This document shows positions 8,821-16,944 of a DNA stretch of 64,000 bases, one piece after another. A program made the position numbers and the translations under genes. The notes below the pieces were generated by a model. That model made no database searches and was not told the origin of the DNA. It was given only the letters and a program-made list of their open reading frames with translations. The DNA lies in contig CAWKFA010000002.1 of the NCBI GenBank assembly GCA_963848825.1, forward strand, positions 682,001 to 746,000, given 5' to 3'. Each line of letters begins with the position of its first letter. Within the stretch, counting starts at the first letter, position 1. This stretch comes from CAVVSQ01 sp963848825. Its GTDB lineage: Bacteria > Planctomycetota > Planctomycetia > Gemmatales > Gemmataceae.

Positions 8821-10101
8821 ATGGATGCCGCGCCCTTTTGGCCACCGCCCTTGATCCTGGCTACCTCCTGCGCGGCGCGGCATTCAGCCGGACCCCTGGC
8901 AGCAGCAGGTATTGGCGTCGCGCGGCCAGAACTTGCTGCTGAATTGCTGTCGTCAGTCCGGCAAATCAACCGTGATCAGTGCCCTGGCCCTGCAACAGGC
9001 CATCTTTACGACCGGCGCGACCGTCCTGCTCCTGTCCCCAAGCTTGAGACAATCCGGCGAGCTTTTTCACAAGGTCCTGCTCAACTACGAGACTGGCGGC
9101 AAGCTGGTCAAGGCACGCTCGCAGACGCGCCTCAGCCTGGAACTCGTCAACGGCTCACGCATCCTCTGCCTGCCGGGCAAGGACCAAAATATTCGCGGCT
9201 TTAGCCCCGAGCTTTTGATCATCGACGAGGCGGCGTGCGTGGCCGACGACTTGTACAAGTCCGTACGCCCGATGCTGGCGGTTTCCCGCGGCCGGCTGAT
9301 CGCGATGTCAACGCCTTTTGGCCAGCGCGGCTGGTTCTTCGAGGAATGGCAGGGGCAGGGCCTGTGGCTGAAGATCAAGGTGCCCTGGTCTGATTGCCCC
9401 CGCGTCAGCCGGGAGTTTATCGCCGAGGAACGCCGCGCCCTGGGCGATGCCTGGGTCGATCAGGAGTATGAGTGCCTGTTCACAGCACGCGAAGGCCTGG
9501 TTTATCCCGATTTTGATAAGGCACTCACGAGCGGATTGTCAGGCGGCGGGCCGGGCGGTGGGCGGCATTGACTGGGGCTGGCGCAATCCGTTCGCGGCCG
9601 TCTGGGGCGTGCTCGACCATGACGACGTTCTCTGGATTCAGAGGGAGCGTTACCTGCGCGAAACCGCGCTGCACGAGCATGTCCAGGCGTTGCCGAAAAG
9701 CACAATGTGGTATGCCGACCCCGCCGGCCGCACGGAAAGAGAAGAGTTCCGCGCCGCCGGCCACACCATCCGCCAGGGACACAATGACATCCGCCTGGGC
9801 ATAGCGGCCGTCACCGCCCGCCTGCGTACCGGTCGGCTCAAGATCAGCGCGGGCTGCGTCGAATCTGGTCGCCGAGGCCAGGCTTTATCGCTATCCGACA
9901 TTGAGCCAGCGCATCTTGACGGGTGAAAATCCCGTAGACGAGCACAATCACGCCCTCGGCGCCTTGCGATACCTCATCAGTCGCCTGGATAGCCGATTCC
10001 TGGGGAAGTTAAGAGGCAAGACGCCGGCAACGGCTCCTCCAAGCGACGAGTTGCCTCGTCATTACCCGGACGAAGAAGGCCTCTGGACCAATCTCGGCTG
10101 A
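8821..10101 (+). pseudogene. Phage terminase large subunit (TerL), several frameshifts
   Basis: ATPase domain: Walker A-like NCCRQSGKST at about 8940-8970, Walker B LLIIDEAACV at about 9215-9245, and coupling motif STPFGQRGWF. The nuclease domain begins VGGIDWGWRNPFAAVWGV (~9555) with its first catalytic Asp, followed by MWYADPAGR, where the second acidic residue would be expected. Frame changes lie near 8897 (LRGAAFSRTP to WQQQVLASRG), 9550 and 9860; the C-terminus LSQRILTGENPVDEHNHALG ends at 10101. About 420 residues if restored. TerL pumps DNA into proheads and cuts it. The gene begins just downstream of the IS4/palindrome insertion, and I could not find its natural start. Confidence 0.8.
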
Positions 10102-10194
10102 CGCCGGGCCCACTCTTCGTGTTTGCTCTACCCTCATCGCACGGGCATTTCCGACAATCGCTTTCTGATAACTTTTCACCTTTTTGGGCGTGGC

Positions 10195-10777
10195 ATGTTC
10201 GACTCACATACTTCACCGCTTCGGCTCCTGGTTGGCGCACAAGACCGCGCCGCGGGCCTTGACGGGAAATCAGTGGACGGGGACTGGCTTTACCGACAGC
10301 TACAAGCGCAATCGCACACCGACGCCGAATGAGTTGATGGCCGAACTAAAAGCGACGGCCTGGACCTGCGCCAGCATCAATGCCGCCGTCTGCGCGTCGT
10401 TTCCGCCACGTCTCTATGTGGCCACGTCGGCGGGCCAGTCAGCGCCCAAGTGCCAGGTGAAGGCGCTGGGCGGGCCGATCGAGCGGCGGCTGCGCGGGGC
10501 GAGCCACCTCCTTCCCTTCACCAAAACGGCGACACGCATTCAAGAAGTCGTCGATCATCCGCTCCTCACGCTGCTGGAGCAAGTAAATCCCATTCACAAT
10601 GCGTTTGATCTGTGGGAGCTAACCACCCTTTATCAGGAGGTACATGGCAGTGCCTACTGGTTCATCGAATCGACCCCGCTCGGCATTCCCGCCGCGATCT
10701 GGATTTTGCCATCGCAGAATGTCACCCCCAAGCGGGAACCTGGCAGTTCCAATATCGTCGATTACTATGACCGGTAA
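10195..10777 (+). pseudogene. Phage portal protein, N-terminal part only
   Basis: The start is ATG 10195 (MFDS...), with a frame change near 10205 into HRFGSWLAHKTAPRALTGNQ. The rest reads RNRTPTPNELMAELKATAWT and QEVHGSAYWFIESTPLGIPA, typical of the N-terminal ~200 residues of a portal protein. It stops at 10777 (VDYYDR), far short of the usual ~400-500 residues. The next gene has its own AAAGGAG ribosome-binding site 12 bases on, so the 3' half of portal and probably the capsid genes have been lost at this junction. Confidence 0.7.
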
Positions 10778-10788
10778 AGGAGAACGTC

Positions 10789-11010
10789 ATGAGGGTACGA
10801 AAATGGCGATGGGTGGTGAGAACAGCAAATAATGTGGTGATATTCGTGTCGGCAGGACGTCCGATATTTAACGAATGGGATATATGGGCGAATGGTGGGT
10901 ACAAAAGCAAAGTTTGCATCAAAAGTTTCAAGTTAGTTTTCGGATTTCTCCCACCGGAAGGAAAGCCAGTAAAGATCGAACTCACCGCCAAACTCTTGAC
11001 CGAGGAATAA
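10789..11010 (+). CDS. Hypothetical protein at the start of the phage-like cassette
   Basis: ATG 10789 with AAAGGAGAA seven bases upstream; 73 codons. The protein is basic at the N-terminus (MRVRKWRWVVRTANN) and otherwise mixed beta-like (VVIFVSAGRPIFNEW, FKLVFGFLPPEGKPVKIELT). No family is recognised. Its stop at 11010 directly abuts the ATG of the next gene at 11011, so they are almost certainly co-transcribed. It opens the more A+T-rich run that extends to 15796. Confidence 0.6.
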   Translation: MRVRKWRWVVRTANNVVIFVSAGRPIFNEWDIWANGGYKSKVCIKSFKLVFGFLPPEGKPVKIELTAKLLTEE

Positions 11011-11928
11011 ATGGCAGCAAAAGACCTCATTACACTTGATCGGGCCTACCTGAATCTCCAGGGGGCAACGAACATCGACAACCTTGTCGGCACTCTGGTC
11101 ACCGCGGCATCGGACGGCATCATCAAATACTGCAAACGTGATTTCTACGTGCGGGCATATGATGAGCTTTACGACGGCAACGGGGGCCGCGAGCTTCACC
11201 TTCGCGAGTATCCGGTTCAGTCCGTTCAATCGGTCAGATACAGGCCAGTGACAGTGCTGAAAGTCATCAACAACTTCACATCGAATCAGCAGTGCCGAGT
11301 ACAAGTGACATCAACCGGACTCACACTAACCAGGGTAGCGTCGGGGGTAACAACGACAAACAACCTCACCTTCGCAGGCAACGTCACTCTCCAGGCCATG
11401 GCGACGGCAATTACGGCACTGGCCAACGGTTGGACGGCCCAGGTCGTTGGCGATGCAGCAGGCGATTATGGTTTATGGCCGTCCGCCGATCTGTACGTAC
11501 CACCATCATTCGGGGACGGGACAACTTCCCAAGGCAATCTCACCGCAAGAGGCCAAAATGCTGAACTTAAAATGCACACCTATGAGCTTGCGGGTTACCA
11601 ATTCGATCCGCGAGGTATATTGCTTCGGGCCATCCCATATTCTGATCCAGAACTTCTTCATGCGGAAGACCTGGTATGGCCACCTGGCATCAGGAACTTT
11701 CGGGTCCAGTACACGGCAGGTTACAACACCATTCCAGAGTCGGTACAGGAAGCCTGCGCGAAGTGGGTTGAGTTTATGTATTACGAAACTCAACGTAACC
11801 CGGGAATAACCAACCAGGCCACGGCACCGGCAGGAGGAACGGCAACCAGCACGAGCTTCGCACCGATAGGAAGCCCGCCGCCGAGCATCAAGACACTTTT
11901 GGCACCTTACAAGAGGCACACGATTTAA
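11011..11928 (+). CDS. Phage head-tail connector-like protein
   Basis: 305 codons. The N-terminal ITLDRAYLNLQG and LVTAASDGIIKYCKRDFYVR, then LREYPVQSVQSVRYRPV, and near the C-terminus VQYTAGYNTIPESVQEACAK followed by a helix and a low-complexity Ala/Thr/Ser tail, are the arrangement of gp6-type head-tail connector proteins. These join the portal ring to the tail. Here an extra ~100-residue insert (about residues 85-190, TLTRVASGVTTTNNLTFAGN) separates the two conserved blocks. It lies directly downstream of the truncated portal and the small gene at 10789. Confidence 0.7.
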   Translation: MAAKDLITLDRAYLNLQGATNIDNLVGTLVTAASDGIIKYCKRDFYVRAYDELYDGNGGRELHLREYPVQSVQSVRYRPVTVLKVINNFTSNQQCRVQVTSTGLTLTRVASGVTTTNNLTFAGNVTLQAMATAITALANGWTAQVVGDAAGDYGLWPSADLYVPPSFGDGTTSQGNLTARGQNAELKMHTYELAGYQFDPRGILLRAIPYSDPELLHAEDLVWPPGIRNFRVQYTAGYNTIPESVQEACAKWVEFMYYETQRNPGITNQATAPAGGTATSTSFAPIGSPPPSIKTLLAPYKRHTI

Positions 11929-11942
11929 AGGGAGGAACGAAA

Positions 11943-12290
11943 GTGAACATATTAAGCTTCAGCCAAAGAAACAAGTTGCGTTGCCAGAGTAAGAACGGGT
12001 TCAATCACGAGTTGGGTTCGTGGACATTGAGCGATTGGATGACGGCGGTAACTGGAGAGGTAGGAGAGGCAGCAAACATAATAAAAAAGTTGAATCGTGT
12101 AAGGGACAACATTCCAGGGAATAAAGAAAGCGAATTGGAGTTGAGATTGAAACTACGGGAAGAAATTGCAGACATTGCAATCTATCTAGATTTGTTGGCG
12201 CAAGCGTGCGGTTTAGATCTGGAGACGATTAGGGAGGAGAAATTCAAGAAGACGAGTGACAAGATTGGGTACATAGATATAGGAAGGTAA
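11943..12290 (+). CDS. MazG-like nucleotide pyrophosphohydrolase
   Basis: GTG start at 11943 with AAAGGGAGGAACGAAA upstream; 115 codons. The metal-binding pattern of all-alpha NTP pyrophosphatases is present: EVGEAANIIKKLNR (ExxE type) and LREEIADIAIYLDLLA (ExxD type). Such enzymes hydrolyse (d)NTPs to NMPs, and phage copies are thought to alter nucleotide pools or (p)ppGpp signalling during infection. Codon use is A+T-richer than in the flanking chromosome. Confidence 0.8.
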   Translation: MNILSFSQRNKLRCQSKNGFNHELGSWTLSDWMTAVTGEVGEAANIIKKLNRVRDNIPGNKESELELRLKLREEIADIAIYLDLLAQACGLDLETIREEKFKKTSDKIGYIDIGR

Positions 12291-12292
12291 CC

Positions 12293-12562
12293 ATGAAGCA
12301 TTCACCAGGGCCATGGGAGATGAAGCAAGAATGCGTTGATCCGGAATGGCACATACTAACAGCCGGAGAGCGTATTATCGCCAACGTTCACATTGAAACA
12401 GGAAACGAAGCAGACAGGGCGAACGCAAATCTCATAGTGGTAGCACCTGAACTATTGGAGGAATGCGAAAGGGCATACAAGCATTACTTGATTTGCGAAG
12501 GAGTAGACGGTGCGAGAGCAGTGAGACTTGCACACCTAATTGAAACGGCGAAGAGGAAATAA
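12293..12562 (+). CDS. Small phage-type hypothetical protein (HSPGPW family)
   Basis: ATG 12293, preceded by AGGAAGG; 89 codons. It begins MKHSPGPWEMKQECVDPEWH and includes EADRANANLIVVAPELLEEC, the layout of a small protein frequent in phages and prophages (T-P-G-P-W start, then 'ANA.LI..APELLE'). Its biochemical role is unknown. The stop TAA overlaps the start of the next gene (TAATG at 12560-12564), indicating translational coupling. Confidence 0.75.
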   Translation: MKHSPGPWEMKQECVDPEWHILTAGERIIANVHIETGNEADRANANLIVVAPELLEECERAYKHYLICEGVDGARAVRLAHLIETAKRK

Positions 12563-13068
12563 TGGCACTCACCGGTCAAATCTACCTTATCGGGCCGTCA
12601 GGGAACATCGGCCTGGCCGGCGTGACGATCATCTTCACCGAGCAGACGTACCTGAACGGCTTCTCCAGCATGGCAACCACGGATGCCACCGGACACTACT
12701 CATGCAGCGATTCCGGACTCGGGACGACAAGCTACACCGCCAACATCATAATAAGCGGAGATTACATCGACACAGGTTACGGACTGCCGCACAACATGTT
12801 CCTTTCACCAGGACAGGTAGACGCCTGGTCGTTCGTGTCACGATGCACGCGGGTAGTTTCATCGTGGGTATCGAAGGTATGCTTCTACGCAGGAGTGGGC
12901 CTGGTGGTGACATTTCACGACCGCAAGGGACCGTACACTTGCGTTTATCCAGGGACTACACTCCAGGACTACCTAAACATCCTGGCGGCACCGTCAAAAG
13001 GACGTTGGATTTGGCAGTATTACCCTCCACACAGAAGGATACACATAACATGGCCTCCAAGTTTGTAA
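12562..13068 (+). CDS. Ig/carboxypeptidase-regulatory-like plus KTSC-like phage protein
   Basis: 168 codons. Residues 1-80 (GLAGVTIIFTEQTYLNGFSS, then ATTDATGHYSCSDSGLGTTS) look like a Cna-B/carboxypeptidase-regulatory beta sandwich, typical of decorations on phage structural proteins. Residues ~100-160 (VVSSWVSKVCFYAGVGLVVT ... YLNILAAPSKGRWIWQYY) resemble the KTSC domain, a small domain common in phage genomes. It probably belongs to the virion or its assembly. It overlaps the next gene by 19 bases. Confidence 0.55.
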   Translation: MALTGQIYLIGPSGNIGLAGVTIIFTEQTYLNGFSSMATTDATGHYSCSDSGLGTTSYTANIIISGDYIDTGYGLPHNMFLSPGQVDAWSFVSRCTRVVSSWVSKVCFYAGVGLVVTFHDRKGPYTCVYPGTTLQDYLNILAAPSKGRWIWQYYPPHRRIHITWPPSL

Positions 13069-13262
13069 ATATCAACGACGTATCGGACACACTGAAGATT
13101 TCGCAGAACTACATCGCCTCGATTTACGAAGTGAGAGGAAAACAGGCCAAGGGAATGCCGAAAGAGGACAGAAAGGATTGCGAGGCGAGATTCTTGAACG
13201 AACTCATGGTCGGTTTCCGTGGAAGGGTGATCGAGCGGGCTTTGAAGCCGTCGCTAAACTAG
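13050..13262 (+). CDS. Small hypothetical phage-cassette protein
   Basis: ATG 13050 with AGAAGGAT about ten bases upstream; 70 codons. MASKFVNINDVSDTLKISQN is followed by a lysine-rich middle and FRGRVIERALKPSLN. The first part could be a short DNA-binding helix-turn-helix, but the evidence is weak. Overlap with the gene before and tight packing support its reality. Confidence 0.55.
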   Translation: MASKFVNINDVSDTLKISQNYIASIYEVRGKQAKGMPKEDRKDCEARFLNELMVGFRGRVIERALKPSLN

Positions 13263-13318
13263 GGTAACACCACATCTTGGCCCACTGGTTTAATAGGCGA
13301 ACCAACCAGGGGGCAACA

Positions 13319-13558
13319 ATGAAATCGCTACTCTCGGAATTCAGCACGGAAAAGGCATTGTGGTGGATTTTGGGTGCCATCATAGCGCCGCTGATAATTA
13401 CCGGTGCCAACACGGTTCAGGATCACACGAAACGCATTGCCGCCATCGAAGGAATGATGAGCGGCATGAATCAGAGGCTCGGCCGCATCGAACTCCAGCT
13501 CGATCATATCAGCGAGCGGTTCGATGAGATCATGAACAAGGTGGAAAGGAAGAGCTAA
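13319..13558 (+). CDS. Small membrane protein with coiled coil (holin- or Rz-like)
   Basis: ATG 13319; 79 codons. One transmembrane segment (ALWWILGAIIAPLIITGA, residues ~13-30) is followed by a heptad-like helix (IAAIEGMMSGMNQRLGRIEL to ERFDEIMNKVERKS). Single-TM plus coiled-coil proteins of this size in phage lysis regions are often holins or inner spanin subunits, but this is inferred from topology and position only. It lies 3 bases upstream of the protease gene. Confidence 0.55.
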   Translation: MKSLLSEFSTEKALWWILGAIIAPLIITGANTVQDHTKRIAAIEGMMSGMNQRLGRIELQLDHISERFDEIMNKVERKS

Positions 13559-13561
13559 GCA

Positions 13562-14299
13562 ATGAAAAAGGCAATCCTGCTGTTTTTGTTGCTTGTTTCG
13601 CCGGCCTCAGGCCAGACGCTGGCACCGTCGAGTGATCCGTTCTACGCCGTGGTTCGAATCAAGAGCCATGGCGTTTCGGGAACGATCATCAAGACGGACA
13701 GCCAGAGGAGCTACATTCTTTCTTGTGCCCACATGTTCTTCACCCGAGGGACGGAAAACATCGATCAAAGCCTCTTGAAGAAGAAGCTCTTCATCGAAGG
13801 GCCGAATCAGCCGTACGCCAGACAAGGACTGTTCGATGTGAAAGTGGTTGGCGTAGATGCCAAGGCTGATCTGTCTCTTCTGGTGATCGAGAATGGGCCG
13901 TTCAACTACATTCCCGTGGCACCGAGCGGGTTTAGGCCGGGGAGGAATCTGTCAAGCGCGGGCTACGACAACATGACGTGGCCAATAACACAAAAGCCAG
14001 CAACGATTTTGTATTTTCACGGAGCCTGGACGTACACCAAAGAAAAGCCGTGGCATGGCCGTAGCGGCGGGGGTTTGTTCGATCTCGACGCCAAGGTATT
14101 GATAGGCGTCGTCAACGGCTATGAGGTCGGGGGGCAAGAGAAGGGCATATACGCCAGCCATGAAGGCATCCTTCGCTTCCTGACCTCATTAGGCTTGGGG
14201 CCGGTGGCAATGAGACCACCGGCCCCGCGACCGATGACCTATGTGTCACCGGTAATGCCACAGTTCGGGATGCCACAGCCATGTCCTGGCGGGGCTTGA
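13562..14299 (+). CDS. Secreted trypsin-like serine protease
   Basis: 245 codons. The signal peptide is MKKAILLFLLLVSPASG (cleavage near GQ). The chymotrypsin-fold catalytic triad is readable: His in YILSCAHMFF (~residue 59), Asp in DAKADLSLLVI (~102) and Ser in WHGRSGGGLFD (~164). The C-terminal 30 residues are Pro/Met-rich (RPPAPRPMTYVSPVMPQFGM). It is intact and tightly packed in the phage-like cassette, which is unusual for a phage. It might process cell-surface proteins or virion components, or be a host gene carried along. Confidence 0.8.
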   Translation: MKKAILLFLLLVSPASGQTLAPSSDPFYAVVRIKSHGVSGTIIKTDSQRSYILSCAHMFFTRGTENIDQSLLKKKLFIEGPNQPYARQGLFDVKVVGVDAKADLSLLVIENGPFNYIPVAPSGFRPGRNLSSAGYDNMTWPITQKPATILYFHGAWTYTKEKPWHGRSGGGLFDLDAKVLIGVVNGYEVGGQEKGIYASHEGILRFLTSLGLGPVAMRPPAPRPMTYVSPVMPQFGMPQPCPGGA

Positions 14300-14342
14300 C
14301 TGCAAAGGTAAATGGGCGGTCGCCCAGAACAAGGAGGACAAC

Positions 14343-14564
14343 ATTAAGCTTTCAACCGAAAACTTTGAAGTAGTAGATTCTGAGGAGTTGCGAATTCTGA
14401 GGGTGGAAGCAGCTTCTTGGAGGATGTACCAGGAGAGCTTGAAGCGCCATGGAGCAACACATAAACCTGGCGTTTGGAATGACGCTAATTATGATCGCGT
14501 ATTTGGCGTATCAGGACAAAAAAGACGATTTAAACCTTTCAACACCGTTGTCATTCAAATTTAA
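14343..14564 (+). CDS. Candidate small gene with an ATT start
   Basis: A perfect AAGGAGG (14331-14337) precedes ATT at 14343; the frame IKLSTENFEVVDSEELRILR ... GVWNDANYDRVFGVSGQKRR runs 73 codons to TAA 14562-14564. That stop overlaps the AAGGAG site of the next gene, whose GTG is at 14575. This frame fits the ribosome-binding sites better than the overlapping alternative frame starting at ATG 14449. ATT is a rare but known start codon; a single error from ATG would look the same. Product unknown. Confidence 0.45.
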   Translation: MKLSTENFEVVDSEELRILRVEAASWRMYQESLKRHGATHKPGVWNDANYDRVFGVSGQKRRFKPFNTVVIQI

Positions 14565-14574
14565 GGAGAACGCC

Positions 14575-15366
14575 GTGAAACCAGGATGGAAAACGTCCGA
14601 GTGCTGGCATGCCGTACTTACCCAGGTAGTTGCCTTCGTTACGTTGATGGGAATCATCAGCAAAACGGACGCAGACGGCCTCGGGGTGGCCATTGGTGAC
14701 ATAATCACCGCAGTGTTCGTGATTCTGACCAATGCCGGAATCGTGGCAACGTACATGCAAACTCGATTCAGGTTGAAGGTACCGGGAACAACCAACGGAG
14801 ACACAGTTATGAAGGGGATAATCGGTGCGATTGTATCACTCTTGCTTATTGGAAGTTCTGCATCGGCACAGTGCCCGTGTACGCCTGGAGCATGCAAAAC
14901 GTGTCCGCCGATCTGTCAGTGCCAGCCAGGAGAATGTGCCAAGCCGGAAGCATGGATTCCGCAAGATAACCAGGTTGCTCAGTTTCTGCCGTGGCGAGCG
15001 AACATCAACCAGCAATTGAAACAGCAGGATGACGCGATTCGCCAATTGCAGAACAAGCCGGCCTCGCCAGCAACGCCACAAGCACAGCCGGCGCCGCAAC
15101 TGATCTACTTGCAACCGCCGAATCCGCCTTTGCAAAGCTATCCGATTCAAGGACAGCCGAAGCAAGACTTTCCGATTCAAGGCGATCCGAAGCAAGTATT
15201 GCCTATTCAAGGGCAACCGCAACAGAATTTTCCGATCATAGGGCAGCCGCAACAGCAGATGCCGATTCAAGGCCAGCCTATTCAGCAGATGCCGATACAG
15301 GGCTCGCCGCAACCGCTTCCGCAAGGTCCGCAGACGTACTCCAGGCAATACGCCATTCATTCCTAA
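14575..15366 (+). CDS. Holin-like N-terminus joined to a secreted Gln/Pro repeat protein
   Basis: GTG 14575 with AAGGAG at 14563. Residues 1-77 (WKTSECWHAVLTQVVAFVTL, then DIITAVFVILTNAGIVATYM) give two membrane segments like phage holins. In frame at ATG 14809, itself preceded by CGGAG, a signal peptide follows: MKGIIGAIVSLLLIGSSASA. After it come Cys-rich and helical (INQQLKQQDDAIRQLQNKP) parts and six imperfect PIQGxPxQxx repeats (about 15130-15320). So one reading frame may give two products, a full-length one and a secreted one. An ATG at 14449 extends the frame upstream but overlaps the candidate gene at 14343. Confidence 0.6.
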   Translation: MKPGWKTSECWHAVLTQVVAFVTLMGIISKTDADGLGVAIGDIITAVFVILTNAGIVATYMQTRFRLKVPGTTNGDTVMKGIIGAIVSLLLIGSSASAQCPCTPGACKTCPPICQCQPGECAKPEAWIPQDNQVAQFLPWRANINQQLKQQDDAIRQLQNKPASPATPQAQPAPQLIYLQPPNPPLQSYPIQGQPKQDFPIQGDPKQVLPIQGQPQQNFPIIGQPQQQMPIQGQPIQQMPIQGSPQPLPQGPQTYSRQYAIHS

Positions 15367-15379
15367 GGGGAGGTAATCA

Positions 15380-15796
15380 GTGGAAAAGCTCTTCGTTATG
15401 CAAGTGGCCGCTCAGTTAACCGTAGCGGCCTGCAACGGTCTGGGTGCAGGCGCCACCAGGCCTATCGATCCGACGTTGCAAGACCCGAATCAGAGGGCCT
15501 GCAACCTGGAAGTGTGGGAAATATTCCGTGCCTACTACCACGCGATCCAAGCAGCCGTGGCTGACAACACCGATTGGCCTACGCCGACCGTGGCACAAGG
15601 CAATACGGTTCCGAACGTCATCAGCAGCGGTCTAACGTCCGCTCTGCCGGCGATCCTCACGACGTTGACAAACAACTTCGGTGGACCGGTGGGCAACACC
15701 ATCAGCAGCATCTTGAAGCTTCTGACGCCTCAGGCACAGCAAACCGTTCCTCCGGTAACGGGGAACATTCCTGCTCCGGGGGTGAAGGCGAGCTAA
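15380..15796 (+). CDS. Hypothetical protein closing the phage-like cassette
   Basis: GTG 15380 with AAGGGGAGG upstream; 138 codons. The N-terminal ~60 residues (MEKLFVMQVAAQLTVAACNG, then LEVWEIFRAYYHAIQAAVAD) are helical. The middle is Gly/Thr-rich (SALPAILTTLTNNFGGPVGN) and the end Pro-rich. No family is recognised. A hairpin at 15817 ends the run. Confidence 0.6.
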   Translation: MEKLFVMQVAAQLTVAACNGLGAGATRPIDPTLQDPNQRACNLEVWEIFRAYYHAIQAAVADNTDWPTPTVAQGNTVPNVISSGLTSALPAILTTLTNNFGGPVGNTISSILKLLTPQAQQTVPPVTGNIPAPGVKAS

Positions 15797-15816
15797 GGCA
15801 CTGACCAGGCTTCCTG

Positions 15817-15847
15817 AACATGCCGGGTGTATGCCTGGCATGTTTCT
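15817..15847 (+). terminator. Terminator of the phage-like cassette
   Basis: AACATGCCGGG pairs with CCTGGCATGTT (one mismatch, loop TGTATG), followed by TCTGCTTT. It lies 21 bases after the last cassette gene. Confidence 0.7.
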
Positions 15848-15897
15848 GCTTTGCGCACACGAAACAAATGCCCGATCTTGACGGCCGTCTCCATTTC

Positions 15898-15914
15898 GTT
15901 ATACTTCGTATAAC
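15898..15914. promoter_or_regulatory. Perfect short palindrome upstream of the DUF1559 gene
   Basis: GTTATAC-TTC-GTATAAC, an unbroken inverted repeat 25 bases before ATG 15939. It could be an operator or part of the -10 region; no regulator is known. Confidence 0.35.
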
Positions 15915-15938
15915 CTTTTAAATTGGAGTTGGCTCCTC

Positions 15939-16826
15939 ATGAAAAACCGCCATGCCTTCACGTTGGTCGAGCTGCTGGTCGTCATCGCCATTATCGCGGT
16001 TTTGATTGCGCTGCTGGTGCCGGCCGTGCAGAAGGTCAGGGGCTCGGCCAATAGCCTGCAGTGCCAGAACAATCTCAAGCAAATCGGCCTTGCCCTGCAC
16101 TCCTACCACGATCGCATGGGTCACTTTCCGCCCGGATACAAGGACGCCAACCCGGACCCCGCGAGCGACACGACTTTCGACAAGGGGCCTGGCTGGGGCT
16201 GGGCGTCTTTTCTGCTTGCCGATCTCGAGCAAAACAACCTCTTTCTGCAAATCGACTTCGCCAAAACCGTCGGCGACATGCCGATTTGCCAGAATTTCAT
16301 GCCCAACTTCTGGTGCCCCTCCGATCAACAATTGCCCACTTTCAATGTCTATAACACGACGACGAACGTCGCCCAGGGCAATTACATTGCGGTCAATGGG
16401 GTCAAGGAAACGAGCAGCTATCCTGGCAACAACAATGGTGCTTTTCTGCGCAACAGTAAGTTCAAGGTTGCCGACATCACCGACGGCCTCTCCTGCACTC
16501 TTTTCGTGGGGGAACGCGACATGGCCCATTCCAAGACGACCTGGAGCGGGGCGGTGCCCGGCGGCCTGGTGACGGCGGATCAAGCGTCCGATCCGGTCGG
16601 CAACGCAGAAACTGCGCAGGCCCTGGTGCTTGGCCATGGCAGCGTGACGCACCTGCCAAACGATCCGGCCCTTTGGGATGCCGACGTCTTTTACAGCCTC
16701 CACCCAGGCGGCGCGAACTTTTTGCTCGGCGATGGTTCCGTGCGGTCGATCTCCGCGAGTATCAACGGCACGGTTTATGAAAACCTCCTGGCACGCAACG
16801 ACGGCAACCCGGTGGACGACTATTAG
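15939..16826 (+). CDS. DUF1559 prepilin-type protein
   Basis: 295 residues, complete. The type IV prepilin leader is KNRHAFTLVELLVVIAIIAV, with the processing site before F and Glu at +5, and the first helix follows. DUF1559 features follow: NNLKQIGLALHSYHDRMGHF, GWASFLLADLEQ, an MPNFWCPSD block, and the C-terminal DVFYSLHPGGANFLLGDGSV motif. This family is hugely expanded in planctomycetes and is thought to form pseudopilus-like surface structures. GGAG lies 10 bases upstream. It is a single gene set off by the terminator at 15817. Confidence 0.95.
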   Translation: MKNRHAFTLVELLVVIAIIAVLIALLVPAVQKVRGSANSLQCQNNLKQIGLALHSYHDRMGHFPPGYKDANPDPASDTTFDKGPGWGWASFLLADLEQNNLFLQIDFAKTVGDMPICQNFMPNFWCPSDQQLPTFNVYNTTTNVAQGNYIAVNGVKETSSYPGNNNGAFLRNSKFKVADITDGLSCTLFVGERDMAHSKTTWSGAVPGGLVTADQASDPVGNAETAQALVLGHGSVTHLPNDPALWDADVFYSLHPGGANFLLGDGSVRSISASINGTVYENLLARNDGNPVDDY

Positions 16827-16944
16827 CATGGCGCGGGCGTTTTCAGGGCCATTCGCAAGAAAAGCTTTCGTCCCGTACCGGATTGTGGTAAATCAATCCA
16901 TAGGTGGCCCACGCGTAAACCATGGCTTTTGCAAAAGCAGTAAC

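Noticed and set aside
15898..15914. loxP-like site (ACTTCGTATA)
   Set aside because: The resemblance is limited to one arm; the palindrome is short, has a 3-base centre and no recombinase gene is near.
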